From Halopseudomonas pelagia CL-AP6 (GTDB lineage: Bacteria; Pseudomonadota; Gammaproteobacteria; Pseudomonadales; Pseudomonadaceae), in contig NZ_AROI01000022.1 of NCBI RefSeq assembly GCF_000410875.1, positions 1 to 64,000 of the forward strand: a DNA stretch of 64,000 nucleotides. Reading direction: 5' to 3'. Positions 54,467-64,000 of this stretch are shown here, piece after piece. Position 1 is the stretch's first letter. Each line of letters begins with the position of its first letter. Under the pieces are notes generated by a model that was not told where the DNA came from, did not search any database, and was given only the letters and a program-made list of their open reading frames with translations. A program made the position numbers and the translations under genes.

Positions 54467-54890
54467 ACATGGCCTTGGCACAGAACACCAGCACCACCGC
54501 GTGCACCAGCAGACTGATGTTCAGCAGGCGCATACCGCGCTCGGTGACGCACTCCTGGCTACGCAGCGCGATCAGCGCCACGTAATGTCCGATGATCAAT
54601 ACCGCCAGCAGCAATTTCAGCGACAGCAACACGCTAAAACTGCTGGCCAGCGGATCGGCCAGCGCCTGGCGATAGGGCCAGACCAAGGCTACACCAGCGC
54701 CATAAAGGAGCAACGCGACCCAGTGAATTACCCGACGCGCCTGTTGCCCGTATAGGACCGCCATGCGCCCGCGCAACTCCTGCGAAAGCTGACGCCCCAC
54801 AGGAGCGAGGATGAACACCTGGAAAAACAGCGTGCCGATGAAGGCGATGGCCATCAGCAAATGCAGCGTCTTGAGTGACAGATAGAGCAT
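54456..54890 (-). CDS. CopD-like four-helix membrane protein
   Basis: 144-residue protein with four membrane helices (about 5-28, 53-73, 85-105, 120-140) and conserved-looking histidines in KTLHLL, RRVIHW, IGHYV and LLVHAV. The pattern suits the CopD/DUF2269-like group, whose members may bind haem or copper. Its place between ytfE and nnrS suggests a role in NO or anaerobic metabolism, but no function is established. Confidence 0.65.
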   Translation of the reverse strand: MLYLSLKTLHLLMAIAFIGTLFFQVFILAPVGRQLSQELRGRMAVLYGQQARRVIHWVALLLYGAGVALVWPYRQALADPLASSFSVLLSLKLLLAVLIIGHYVALIALRSQECVTERGMRLLNISLLVHAVVLVFCAKAMFTL

Positions 54891-55025
54891 GGGCAGCTTC
54901 CTTCAGTGAACGAACTATCCTACCGGGTTCAGGCGCTTTGCGGGTGCTGCAGGCGGGGTACCCCCATTGGCATATTGCGGCCCAACGAACTGCAGGTGAG
55001 CATGCAACAGATAATGGAGTAGCAC

Positions 55026-56204
55026 ATGAGACCACATCAACCCCCGAGATCGGCCTTGTTCGAGCTCGGCTTTCGCCCGTTCTTTCTCGCCGGAAGCCTC
55101 TTCGCTGCGGTGCTGATACCCCTGTGGGTAGCTGCATGGCTCGGCCAGGTCGGCGATTGGCAACCCACGGGCGGCTGGTTTGCCTGGCATATGCACGAAA
55201 TGCTCTTCGGTTTCGTTGCGGCGATCATCGCTGGCTTCCTGCTCACTGCCGTGCAGAACTGGACCGGCGTACCCGGCCTGAGCGGTACGCCACTGGTGGC
55301 ACTCGCGGCTGTGTGGCTGTTGGCGCGCCTGGCCTGGCTGGCGGCGCTGCCGCTCTGGCTGGTGATCGCCTTGGACATGCTGTTCCTGCCCGCCGTTACA
55401 GTCGCCATGGCCCGGTCTGTGTGGATCGCACGGCAAAAGCGCAACTACCCGATCGTATTGGTGCTGGCCTTGTTGGCCTTGTGCAACCTGGTCAGCCTGA
55501 TCGGAATAGCCTCGAATGATTTTGCCCTACAGCGGCAGGGCAACCTGGGCGCGCTCTGGTTGGTCGCGGCGTTAGTGGGCATGATTGGCGGGCGCGTGAT
55601 CCCGTTCTTCACCCAGCGCGGCCTGAATCTGCCGCAGCCTGCGCCAGCACTACCCTGGCTGGATTACCTGCTGCTGGCGGGCAGCATCCTGGTAGCGCTA
55701 TTGATGGTGAGCGGAATAGCCCTGCACCCTTCCCTCCCTGCCGGGTTGTTGTTCGCCTTGCTCGGAGCGGGCCACCTGGCACGCCTGCTGCTCTGGCATC
55801 ACCCGCGACTTTGGACAGTGCCGCTGCTCTGGTCGTTGCACCTGGCCTATGCCTGGCTGGTGGTTGCCCTTTACGCGATGGCCCTGTGGAATGCCGGCTG
55901 GCTAGTGGACTTCAGCCAGGCCGTGCATCTACTCGCCATTGGCAGCATCAGCGGCATGATCCTGGCGATGATCGCCCGCGTCAGTCTGGGCCACACAGGC
56001 CGACCGCTCGAACCTGCGCCGGCAATGTCTTTGGCGTTCATTCTGCTCAACCTGGCAGTACCTGCGCGCGTATGGATCGCGCCGGCATGGCCGCAATTCG
56101 GCTTCTGGCTGGCTGCGGTCAGTTGGGCTGGCGCCTTCATGCTGTTCGTTTGGTATTACGTGGCGATTCTCTATCGCCCGCGCCCTGATGGCCGACCCGG
56201 CTAA
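55026..56204 (+). CDS. nnrS: NnrS family haem-copper membrane protein
   Basis: 392-residue inner-membrane protein with about twelve helices, of the NnrS family that protects against NO stress and contains haem and copper. LFELGFRPFFLAGSLFA, WHMHEMLFGFVAAIIAGFLLTAVQNWTG and GGRVIPFFTQRGL are family hallmarks, with histidines at likely metal-binding sites. It starts an operon with dnr 24 bases downstream. I saw no good FNR box or sigma54 promoter in the 135 bases upstream. Confidence 0.93.
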   Translation: MRPHQPPRSALFELGFRPFFLAGSLFAAVLIPLWVAAWLGQVGDWQPTGGWFAWHMHEMLFGFVAAIIAGFLLTAVQNWTGVPGLSGTPLVALAAVWLLARLAWLAALPLWLVIALDMLFLPAVTVAMARSVWIARQKRNYPIVLVLALLALCNLVSLIGIASNDFALQRQGNLGALWLVAALVGMIGGRVIPFFTQRGLNLPQPAPALPWLDYLLLAGSILVALLMVSGIALHPSLPAGLLFALLGAGHLARLLLWHHPRLWTVPLLWSLHLAYAWLVVALYAMALWNAGWLVDFSQAVHLLAIGSISGMILAMIARVSLGHTGRPLEPAPAMSLAFILLNLAVPARVWIAPAWPQFGFWLAAVSWAGAFMLFVWYYVAILYRPRPDGRPG

Positions 56205-56228
56205 TATCCACCGAAACAGGCAACCACC

Positions 56229-56936
56229 ATGACGCTGACCCCACAATATCGCCAATTGCTCCTGCAGCATCCCATGCTCGGCCTGCTTCCAGCCGCATCA
56301 CAGAATGCCCTGTTAAGCGAAACCCACTATCGGGAATACCCTGCGCAGGCGCTAATATTGCGCCAGGGCGACCGGGCCGAACGTTTTTTCATCGTGTTGG
56401 AGGGCAAGGTGAAGCTGTTCCGGATTTCCGCCGACGGCAAGGAGAAAGTGGTCGAGATCATCCAGCCCGGCCACACCTTCGCTGAGGCAGTGATGTTCAT
56501 GCAAAAGCAGGTCTACCCAGTGTGCGCCGAAGCGCTCGAACCGGTACAACTGGCGGCACTGCCCAATCGGCTGATGTTGCATTGCCTGCAGGACAATCCG
56601 CAAACCTGCCTGCATTTACTCGGACATCTGAGCGTGCGCTTGCACCAACGCCTTGATGAATTGGAAAACCTGACTTTGCAGAACGCTACGCAACGTTTTG
56701 CCTTGTATCTGGTGGGACAGGTAAAGGATCGGCGTGAGGATGATGCCGAGTTGGACCTGATGTTGCCTAAGGGCCTGATCGCCGCACGTCTATCGATCAA
56801 ACCTGAAACGCTTTCCCGGGCGATGGCGACCCTGCGCGATCGCGGCTTGATCGAAAGCCACGCCAAGCATATCCGCATCCCCAGCGTCGTCAAGCTGCTG
56901 AACACCTTTACGCTGGAAGCCCAGGGCGTCAGCTGA
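56229..56936 (+). CDS. dnr: NO-sensing Crp/Fnr regulator Dnr
   Basis: 235-residue transcription factor: N-terminal cyclic-nucleotide-like sensor domain (about 20-140, with RQGDRAERFFIVLEGKVKLFR), a long dimerisation helix (about 128-155) and a Crp-type helix-turn-helix (AARLSIKPETLSRAMATLRDRGLI). It lacks the N-terminal cysteine cluster of Anr/Fnr, which points to Dnr, the haem-based NO sensor that binds TTGAT-N4-ATCAA boxes. It lies in an operon with nnrS and overlaps the DUF454 gene by one base. Confidence 0.88.
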   Translation: MTLTPQYRQLLLQHPMLGLLPAASQNALLSETHYREYPAQALILRQGDRAERFFIVLEGKVKLFRISADGKEKVVEIIQPGHTFAEAVMFMQKQVYPVCAEALEPVQLAALPNRLMLHCLQDNPQTCLHLLGHLSVRLHQRLDELENLTLQNATQRFALYLVGQVKDRREDDAELDLMLPKGLIAARLSIKPETLSRAMATLRDRGLIESHAKHIRIPSVVKLLNTFTLEAQGVS

Positions 56937-57295
56937 TGCTCCGGCAACTGCTGTGGCGCTGCCTGGCCTCCGTGTTTCTCGGCCTTGGCGCGCTCGGGGT
57001 AGTCTTGCCCGGCCTGCCGACAACGCCTTTTCTGTTAGTCGCCGCCTGGGCCGGCGCCCGTGGCTGGCCCGCGCTGGAGGCCAGGCTGCTGGCGCATCCG
57101 CGCTATGGCGGCATGATCCGCGATTGGCGTGAACGCCGTGCAGTGCCGCGCAGGGCCAAGTGGCTGGCCTCGGCGATGATGCTGACCAGTGCCTCGCTGC
57201 TCTGGCTAACGCCCACCGCACTGATGCTTCGACTGGGCGTCACTGCCCTGCTGTTGTGCGTTGCACTCTGGCTGTGGACGCGTCCCCAAGCATAA
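56936..57295 (+). CDS. DUF454 family membrane protein (YbaN-like)
   Basis: 119 residues with about three membrane helices. LRQLLWRCLASVFLGLGALGVVLPGLPTTPFLLVAAWAGARGWP at the start is the unmistakable DUF454 signature, and HPRYGGMIRDWRERRAVPRRAKW follows it. Members occur beside denitrification regulators in Pseudomonas, but no function is known. It is coupled to dnr. Confidence 0.85.
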   Translation: MLRQLLWRCLASVFLGLGALGVVLPGLPTTPFLLVAAWAGARGWPALEARLLAHPRYGGMIRDWRERRAVPRRAKWLASAMMLTSASLLWLTPTALMLRLGVTALLLCVALWLWTRPQA

Positions 57296-57373
57296 GCAAA
57301 TCTGAATAATGTATCGCCCTGTGGCGGCCGTCGGTGTCAGGACCCGGTCGCCATAGCGATACTACGCCGCGAG

Positions 57374-57429
57374 GTACTTTTTACCATTTACGGTACTTAA
57401 GACCATTATTGACGCCAGGTAAAAACCAC
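57374..57429. promoter_or_regulatory. three NorR-type sites upstream of norQ
   Basis: Three exact GT-N7-AC sites: GT-ACTTTTT-AC (57374-57384), GT-ACTTAAG-AC (57393-57403) and GT-AAAAACC-AC (57419-57429). The first is a palindrome (GGTACTTTTTACC). They lie 42-97 bases upstream of the sigma54 promoter, as expected of enhancer sites. No FNR-type box is seen here. Confidence 0.75.
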
Positions 57430-57470
57430 CATTACTTTAATTTATTTATATATATCAATAGCTTAAAATA

Positions 57471-57486
57471 TGGCATCGGCCTTGCA
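57471..57486 (+). promoter_or_regulatory. sigma54 promoter of the norQCB operon
   Basis: TGGCATCGGCCTTGCA matches the -24/-12 consensus with exact spacing. The predicted start is near 57498, 25 bases before the norQ GTG. Confidence 0.82.
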
Positions 57487-57522
57487 TTAGATCTGTTACT
57501 GATACTAACAGGGGCTCCCGCC

Positions 57523-58401
57523 GTGAATAACCTCACCTCCATACCATCGCTAGCCAAGTCGGATGCAAAACCGTCCTACTATCGGCCGAGCGGTAACGAA
57601 ATCGACGTGTTCGAGCACGCTGCCAGCCACCGATTGCCGATCCTGATCAAGGGCCCGACCGGCTGCGGCAAGACCCGCTTCGTGCAGCATATGGCCGATC
57701 GGCTCGGTCGTAAACTCTTTACCGTGGCCTGCCATGATGACCTGACCACCGCCGACCTGGTGGGCCGCCACCTGATCGGTAGTAGTGGTACCTACTGGCA
57801 GGACGGGCCGCTGACCCGCGCGGTGCGCGAGGGCGGCATTTGTTATCTGGACGAGATCATCGAGGCGCGCAAGGACACCACCGTAGTGCTCCACCCACTG
57901 GCTGACGATCGACGCATTCTGCCGCTTGATGCGACCGGCGAGTGCCTTGAGGCGCATCCGGATTTCATGCTGGTGGTGTCCTATAACCCGGGCTACCGCA
58001 ATCTGCTCAAGGGTCTCAAGCCGAGCACCCGGCAACGCTTTGTCGCCATGAGTTTTGATTATCCCGACGCCGTAGCCGAGACCGCCATCCTGATCAGCGA
58101 GAGCGGCATCGACTCTGCCACCGCAGCCCGCCTGGTGCAGCTATGCGGCGCGCTACGGCAACTGGGTTCGCATGATCTGGAAGAAGCCCCATCGACGCGA
58201 CTGTTAATCCATAGCGCCCGGATGATGCTCAGTGGCATGGATCCTGTTGCCGCGTGCACCGCCTGTCTGGCCGAGCCGCTAAGCGACGATCCGACCACCC
58301 AGGCCGCCATTCTCGATGTAGTCCGCGCGCACTTCATCGCGACTGCAGATGAAAACGATGTCAACCACAACAACCCGGAGCTTCGTCGCAGCAGCATCTG
58401 A
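57523..58401 (+). CDS. norQ: NorQ/NirQ MoxR-type AAA ATPase
   Basis: 292-residue chaperone ATPase that, with NorD, activates NO reductase by inserting non-haem iron. It has Walker A KGPTGCGKTRF, Walker B YLDEIIEARKDT and the sensor region SYNPGYRN.LKGLKPSTRQRF. I start at the GTG reading MNNLTSIPSL with AGGGG upstream; the frame is open to 57334 but that would run across the NorR sites and promoter. It is first in the norQ-norC-norB group, 46 bases before norC. Confidence 0.93.
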   Translation: MNNLTSIPSLAKSDAKPSYYRPSGNEIDVFEHAASHRLPILIKGPTGCGKTRFVQHMADRLGRKLFTVACHDDLTTADLVGRHLIGSSGTYWQDGPLTRAVREGGICYLDEIIEARKDTTVVLHPLADDRRILPLDATGECLEAHPDFMLVVSYNPGYRNLLKGLKPSTRQRFVAMSFDYPDAVAETAILISESGIDSATAARLVQLCGALRQLGSHDLEEAPSTRLLIHSARMMLSGMDPVAACTACLAEPLSDDPTTQAAILDVVRAHFIATADENDVNHNNPELRRSSI

Positions 58402-58447
58402 TGCCGACCCGCCAAGCTGTTTCTGCCAACTAAAAGAGGATCACATC

Positions 58448-58894
58448 ATGTCGGAAAGATTTACCAAGGGCATGGCCCGCAACATCTACTACGGCGGCGG
58501 CATGTTTTTTATGCTGCTGTTCGTCGGCCTCACCGTGGACACGGTGGTCGCGATTCCCGAGCGCGAAAACCGCGACCAGTTGACTGAAGAGGTTGCCCAC
58601 GGCAAGGAGCTTTGGGAGAAGAACAACTGCGTTGGCTGTCATTCCTTGCTCGGTGAGGGCGCGTATTTCGCTCCCGAACTGGGCAATGTGTTCCCGCGCC
58701 GCGGCGGGGACAACGAAGAAGCCTTCCACGCCTACTTTAACGCCTGGATGCAGGCCCAGCCACTGCCCGTCGAAGGGCGGCGGAAAATGCCGCAATTCAA
58801 CCTGAGCCCTGAAGAGACCCGCGCGCTGTCCCAGTTCCTGATCTGGACCTCGCGTATCGATACCAACAACTGGCCACCGAACAACGAAGGCTGA
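58448..58894 (+). CDS. norC: nitric oxide reductase cytochrome c subunit NorC
   Basis: 148-residue membrane-anchored cytochrome c that feeds electrons to NorB. One membrane helix near the N terminus (about 14-33) is followed by a periplasmic domain with the haem site CVGCH (about 61-65) and the axial Met in RRKMPQFNL. AGAGGA precedes the ATG. Length is exactly that of Pseudomonas NorC. Confidence 0.97.
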   Translation: MSERFTKGMARNIYYGGGMFFMLLFVGLTVDTVVAIPERENRDQLTEEVAHGKELWEKNNCVGCHSLLGEGAYFAPELGNVFPRRGGDNEEAFHAYFNAWMQAQPLPVEGRRKMPQFNLSPEETRALSQFLIWTSRIDTNNWPPNNEG

Positions 58895-58900
58895 TGCTGA

Positions 58901-60343
<1,443 letters not shown>

Positions 60344-60357
60344 GCAGCAGGACCATC

Positions 60358-60394
60358 GGATACGGGCGGCAGCTGCTGCCCGTATCCCCCTTTT
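60358..60394 (+). terminator. rho-independent terminator after norB
   Basis: GGATACGGGCGGCAG and CTGCTGCCCGTATCC form a near-perfect stem of about 13 pairs, followed by CCCTTTT. It may reduce expression of the downstream polyferredoxin-norDEF genes relative to norCB. Confidence 0.75.
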
Positions 60395-60422
60395 CATCAA
60401 GCTGACTGGAGGCGAAGACACT

Positions 60423-61337
60423 ATGCAACTGGCAATGCTTCGCCGCATCAGTCGTAGCGCTTTCTTTATCCTCTTTCTGTTGGCGCCTGTGCTGGATCTG
60501 TTTCGTCTCGATCTAAGCAGGGGCCATTTTGTTTTTCTGACCATGGACTGGACCCTGGGGCTTGATCCCCAGACCAGCGCCCTGGATCCCTCCGCCATCA
60601 CCCTGCACCTGCTGCTGCGTCTGGGCTTGCCCGTTCTGCTCACGCTCGGCGTACTACTCTGGGTGGTCTGGCGCTGGGGCCGCCTGTATTGCGGCTGGTT
60701 GTGCCCGCATTTCTCGATGGTCGAATGGATCGACGCCATCATGGCCCGCTGGCTCGGCCGGCGTTCCGTCTGGGAGCCGCCTTCAGCACCGCGTCGGGCT
60801 GGCGCGCGCCTGGTCATGAGCGTGGTGGTGCTGGGCGGATCGGCATTGTGGGCCGTTACGCTACTTACCTACCTGGTGCCGCCCATCCCGCTATGGACTG
60901 GTCTGTTCAGCCTGAACCTGCCGGCCTGGCAGTGGTTTTTCATCGGCATCGGCACCGCCCTGTTCTGCATCGAGTTTGCCCTGGCGCGGCATTTTTTCTG
61001 CAAGTACGGCTGCGCCGTGGGCATCTTCCAGAGCCTGATCTGGGCAGTGAACCGTCGCGCTATGGTCATCGGTTTCAAGCGCGAACGTGCGCGTGATTGC
61101 CGTGACTGCAATGCCTGCGACCGGGCCTGCCCGATGCGCCTGCCGCCACGCGGCATGAAGCGCCACAAGATTACCTGCACCCAATGCGGCGTCTGCGTGC
61201 AGACCTGCCAGCAGGTCCAGGCCAACAATCCCGATGGCGCACTGTTGCACTGGGTCAGCGGTGACGCGGCAGTGAAGATAGACAAGCAACCAGGTAGCCA
61301 CATCGCAGCTCGCATCCCTATTCTGGAAAAGGATTAG
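60423..61337 (+). CDS. polytopic 4Fe-4S polyferredoxin (NapH/NosR/CcoG-like)
   Basis: 304-residue inner-membrane protein with about five helices and two cytoplasmic cysteine pairs (YCGWLCPH and FCKYGCAVG). At the C terminus are two ferredoxin-type clusters (CRDCNACDRACP and CTQCGVCVQTC). This plan fits the NapH/NosR/CcoG group of membrane electron-transfer or copper-handling proteins. Position between norB and norD suggests it supports NO reductase assembly or electron supply. It is not one of the classical norEFCBQD genes. Confidence 0.85.
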   Translation: MQLAMLRRISRSAFFILFLLAPVLDLFRLDLSRGHFVFLTMDWTLGLDPQTSALDPSAITLHLLLRLGLPVLLTLGVLLWVVWRWGRLYCGWLCPHFSMVEWIDAIMARWLGRRSVWEPPSAPRRAGARLVMSVVVLGGSALWAVTLLTYLVPPIPLWTGLFSLNLPAWQWFFIGIGTALFCIEFALARHFFCKYGCAVGIFQSLIWAVNRRAMVIGFKRERARDCRDCNACDRACPMRLPPRGMKRHKITCTQCGVCVQTCQQVQANNPDGALLHWVSGDAAVKIDKQPGSHIAARIPILEKD

Positions 61338-61341
61338 CACC

Positions 61342-63180
61342 ATGGAAGAATTTGTCGGCATGCGCTGGCACAATCTGATCAACCGATTGGCCCGCACCAG
61401 TTATCCCGAAGCCCAGGTGCGCCTGGAAGACGAAGGCCCGCGGTTGGCCATGGTATTCCGTGCACTGGGCGGTGATCCTGGCCTGGTCATCAAAGCCGCC
61501 ACCGAACGCGCGCTGAAACCCCCGCGTCACTGGCTGGAAAAAATTGCCGGTACCGGCCGCCAGTACGCACTGGCCTGGCGTGACGAGGACAGCGTTCGGC
61601 TGCCGCCAGTGATTCAGGCTTATCCTGAGCGCGAGCTTAACCGCGACCTGTACCTGTGGTTAATTGCACTGGCCAGCCAGGCCAGCACCCCGGAACCGGA
61701 CCAATGGCTGCAGTGGAATCAGCAACAGGTGCTGCTAACGCTTCAGCGTTTTCCCGGTTTGGGTCCGCTGTACCAACGCCTGGCCTGGGGCCTGGTGGCG
61801 GTGCGCCCGTCACTCGATAGCCTGAATGCCGCCCAGCAGCGCCGCGAGCGCTGCCTGCGCACAGCCATCCTTGAACCGGGCAGCCAACAGGCTCTGCCCG
61901 TCGCCGATGGCGACAGCCTGCCCGTGCCCTTGTGGCTGTATCCATCCCTGCACCCGGCCAAGGCGGCCGTATCGAGACAGGATGGGGGTAGCGATGTGAG
62001 TAACGGCGGGCTCAAGCCGAAGCAAGGCAAGGGCCGCAAACGCGCAGAATTTATCGATGACATCGATGGCAAGGATGGGCTGATCGTATTCCGCCTGGAG
62101 AGTCTGTTTTCCTGGTCGGAGTTCGTACCTGTCGACCGCACCCTGGACGACAGTGAGGATGACGAAGCCGACCGTGTCGCAGAAGATCTCGATCACCTCA
62201 GCCTATCCCGCCACGGTGACGCCGGTGCTTCACGCTTGAAGCTGGACCTGGATCTACCCAGCGCAGCAGAGGACGACATTCCCCTGGGCGCCGGCATGCT
62301 ACTGCCCGAATGGGACTGGCGCAAACAGCTGATGGTACCGCGCTATTGCCGGGTTATTCCGATGCTACCCAAGGATGCCACGCCATGCGCCCTGCCCGAC
62401 CGCCTGCAAGCAATGGGTCAGCAACTGCGACGGCGCTTTGAAGTGCTGCGCCCGCAACAGGCCTGGAACAAACGTCAGCCAAGCGGTCCGACGCTGGATC
62501 TGGAAGCCTGCATCGATTTTGCTTCAGCCCGGCAACGCGGGCTGGCTAGCGCACAGCCAGCGCTGTGGCGTCAGCAAGCCGCGCAGCACCGGGACTTGGC
62601 TTGTCTGGTACTGGCAGATCTTTCTCTGTCGACCGAGGCCTACGCCGACAATGAACATCAGGTGATCGACGTGGTGCGCGACAGCATGCACCTGCTGGGT
62701 GAAGCGCTGGACGCCGGAAACGATGCCTTTGCGATGTATGGGTTTTCCTCCAAACGCCGTGACCATGTGCGCTTTAGCGTGATCAAGAACTTCGCTGAGC
62801 CCTGGGGCGAGCCCGTGCATGGGCGCATTCAGGCCTTGCGGCCAGGCTACTACACGCGCATGGGCGCAGCGATTCGTCAGGCCACCGAAATTCTCAAGGA
62901 GCAACCCGCCGAGCAGCGGCTGCTACTGTTACTGACCGACGGCAAGCCCAACGACCTGGATCTGTACGAAGGCCGCTACGGCATGGAAGATACCCGCCAT
63001 GCACTGTTGGAAGCGCGCAAGGCCGGCCTGGAGCCATTCTGCGTGACGATCGATCAGCAGGCTGCCGATTACCTTCCGTATCTGTTCGGCCCACAGCGCT
63101 TTCATTTGCTGCACAACGCAGCCGAACTACCCACGCTGCTGCCACGTCTGTACCTGTTGTTGACCGGGAGGACGCCATGA
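61342..63180 (+). CDS. norD: nitric oxide reductase activation protein NorD
   Basis: 612-residue cytoplasmic von Willebrand A protein that works with NorQ in activating NorCB. The N-terminal two thirds are family-specific, with an acidic stretch near 275. The vWA domain (about 420-600) has the metal site DLSLS, followed by a Thr-containing YYTRMGAAIRQ segment and LLLTDGKPND. AAGGA precedes the ATG. It overlaps norE by four bases. Confidence 0.95.
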   Translation: MEEFVGMRWHNLINRLARTSYPEAQVRLEDEGPRLAMVFRALGGDPGLVIKAATERALKPPRHWLEKIAGTGRQYALAWRDEDSVRLPPVIQAYPERELNRDLYLWLIALASQASTPEPDQWLQWNQQQVLLTLQRFPGLGPLYQRLAWGLVAVRPSLDSLNAAQQRRERCLRTAILEPGSQQALPVADGDSLPVPLWLYPSLHPAKAAVSRQDGGSDVSNGGLKPKQGKGRKRAEFIDDIDGKDGLIVFRLESLFSWSEFVPVDRTLDDSEDDEADRVAEDLDHLSLSRHGDAGASRLKLDLDLPSAAEDDIPLGAGMLLPEWDWRKQLMVPRYCRVIPMLPKDATPCALPDRLQAMGQQLRRRFEVLRPQQAWNKRQPSGPTLDLEACIDFASARQRGLASAQPALWRQQAAQHRDLACLVLADLSLSTEAYADNEHQVIDVVRDSMHLLGEALDAGNDAFAMYGFSSKRRDHVRFSVIKNFAEPWGEPVHGRIQALRPGYYTRMGAAIRQATEILKEQPAEQRLLLLLTDGKPNDLDLYEGRYGMEDTRHALLEARKAGLEPFCVTIDQQAADYLPYLFGPQRFHLLHNAAELPTLLPRLYLLLTGRTP

Positions 63181-63782
63181 CCGCAATGCAGCGTCTGCCC
63201 ATTGTTCACTCCACAGTCGCCGCCCGCGAGCTACCCGGCGACCTGGCGATGTGGTGTTTTATTCTTGCCGAACTGGCGGTATTTGCACTGCTACTGGGTA
63301 GCATGGCCTACGTGCGCGGCAGATGGCCGGAGATGTTCAGTGCTGGTGTCGCTACCCTGCATCCGCTCGCCGGACTGGTCAATACGCTGGCCCTGCTCAC
63401 CGGCAGCTATTGGGTCGCCAAGGGCGTAGCCGCCCTGCGCCAGGGCCGATCCGCACAGGTGGCCTGGTGGTTCCGGGCGGGCGCAGCCAGCGGCTTGTTC
63501 TACTTGGTGGTCAAGGGCCTGGAGTACCAGCAAATGTTCAGTGCCGGTTACAACCTGCGCACCAATACCTTCTACTTTTTCTATTTCTTCACCACCTTCT
63601 TCCATCTGATGCACGTAGTGCTGGGGATGGTCATCCTCCTGGTCGTGGCGGCGCGTTTCCAGCGCGGAGCTTATCCTTCAGGTGCTACGCGGCAAATGGC
63701 GGCAGAGTCGGCAGCCAGTTACTGGCATATGGTCGATCTGGTCTGGTTGATGTTGTTCCCATTGCTCTATGTATTGCCTTGA
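63177..63782 (+). CDS. norE: NorE, cytochrome c oxidase subunit III-like protein
   Basis: 201-residue membrane protein with five to six helices, homologous to subunit III of haem-copper oxidases; it supports NO reductase activity. LPGDLAMWCFILAELAVFALLLG, YNLRTNTFYFFYFFTTFFHLMHVVLGM and SYWHMVDLVWLMLFPLLYVLP are typical. It is coupled to norD by ATGA and precedes norF by 8 bases. Confidence 0.92.
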   Translation: MTAMQRLPIVHSTVAARELPGDLAMWCFILAELAVFALLLGSMAYVRGRWPEMFSAGVATLHPLAGLVNTLALLTGSYWVAKGVAALRQGRSAQVAWWFRAGAASGLFYLVVKGLEYQQMFSAGYNLRTNTFYFFYFFTTFFHLMHVVLGMVILLVVAARFQRGAYPSGATRQMAAESAASYWHMVDLVWLMLFPLLYVLP

Positions 63783-63790
63783 GGTGAACC

Positions 63791-64000
63791 ATGACGCATA
63801 GACTGACGCTAAGCTGGCTGAGCCTCCTGGCGCTGACACTGCTTGGCTGGTGGCTCGGGCACCAGCCGACACTCGCGCTGATCCAGGGAGAGTGGCTGTT
63901 ATGGGCCGTTCTGGTATTGAGCGCAGTGAAAGGCCAGTGGCTGATCGATCACTTCATGGGGATGAAAACGGCGCCCATGGGGTTGCGCCTGGCTGTCAGC
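63791..64000 (+). CDS. norF: NorF-like membrane protein, cut by window edge
   Basis: The visible 70 residues start MTHRLTLSWLSLLALTLLGW and show two membrane helices (about 8-25 and 33-52), then KGQWLIDHFMGMKTAPMGLRL. This is the pattern of NorF / cytochrome c oxidase subunit IV-like proteins, and NorF normally follows NorE. GAGGTGAACC precedes the ATG. The protein appears nearly complete, but no stop lies in the window. Confidence 0.85.
   Translation, partial: MTHRLTLSWLSLLALTLLGWWLGHQPTLALIQGEWLLWAVLVLSAVKGQWLIDHFMGMKTAPMGLRLAVS

Noticed and set aside
54891-55025. Dnr box or NorR site upstream of nnrS
   Set aside because: No TTGAT-N4-ATCAA or GT-N7-AC pair with a -24/-12 element could be found.
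57334-57522. Longer N terminus for norQ from 57334
   Set aside because: It would cover the NorR sites and the sigma54 promoter, and the sequence is unlike NorQ; the GTG at 57523 has a ribosome site.

Overview
The window looks like chromosome of a gammaproteobacterium in the Pseudomonadaceae, possibly the Halopseudomonas / P. pertucinogena side of the family (inference). It is GC-rich. It carries the Pseudomonas gene order smc-zipA, the run flhA-flhF-fleN-fliA-cheYZAB-motCD-parA-parP-cheW, and ccmABCDEFGHI close by.

Layout. 1-4601 holds zipA and smc (minus strand), with a REP-like inverted pair at the left edge. 4793-7601 holds two plus-strand transporters, an MFS permease and an SLC13/DASS anion symporter. 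7658-14566 is the complete cytochrome c maturation operon ccmABCDEFGHI on the minus strand. 14776-16766 holds a FliK-type hook-length protein and a small FlhB-C-terminal-like protein. 16767-17304 has no gene: it carries a MITE-like element that runs into a tandem repeat. 17305-31750 is the chemotaxis/flagellar operon on the minus strand, with a sigma54-type promoter before flhA. 31949-38174 has two paralogous membrane proteins with degenerate GGDEF plus EAL domains, separated by a Sel1-repeat lipoprotein. 38394 starts a luciferase-like monooxygenase, followed by tRNA-Gly(CCC).

39543-45565 is a roughly 6-kb, A/T-rich genomic island integrated in the 3' end of that tRNA and bounded by a 24/25-bp direct repeat. 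It keeps the wreckage of a Pf-like filamentous prophage: an integrase tail, an excisionase-like gene run into it by a deletion, and a divergent Cro-like repressor. It also has a HigB/HigA-like toxin-antitoxin pair and two cargo units. The first is a translationally coupled trio: a STAS-GHKL ATPase, a DUF4325-type STAS-like protein and a small membrane protein. The second pairs a membrane protein with a large protein ending in a HEPN-like R-x4-H motif. A 51-bp near-identical repeat lies in front of each cargo unit. These cargo units are the best candidates for an undescribed, possibly anti-phage, system.

45619-50552 holds a WYL regulator in one open frame with a glutathione S-transferase, two divergent L,D-transpeptidases and a spermidine-synthase-like protein. 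50589-64000 is an anaerobic / nitric oxide block: hemN (Anr/Dnr-type box), norR, ytfE/dnrN, a CopD-like protein, nnrS, dnr, a DUF454 protein, then norQ-norC-norB, a polyferredoxin, norD, norE and norF (cut by the window edge). Both ytfE and norQ have sigma54 -24/-12 promoters preceded by GT-N7-AC NorR-type sites. This suggests that NorR directly drives both NO repair and NO reduction. No nir, nar or nos genes are visible in the window.
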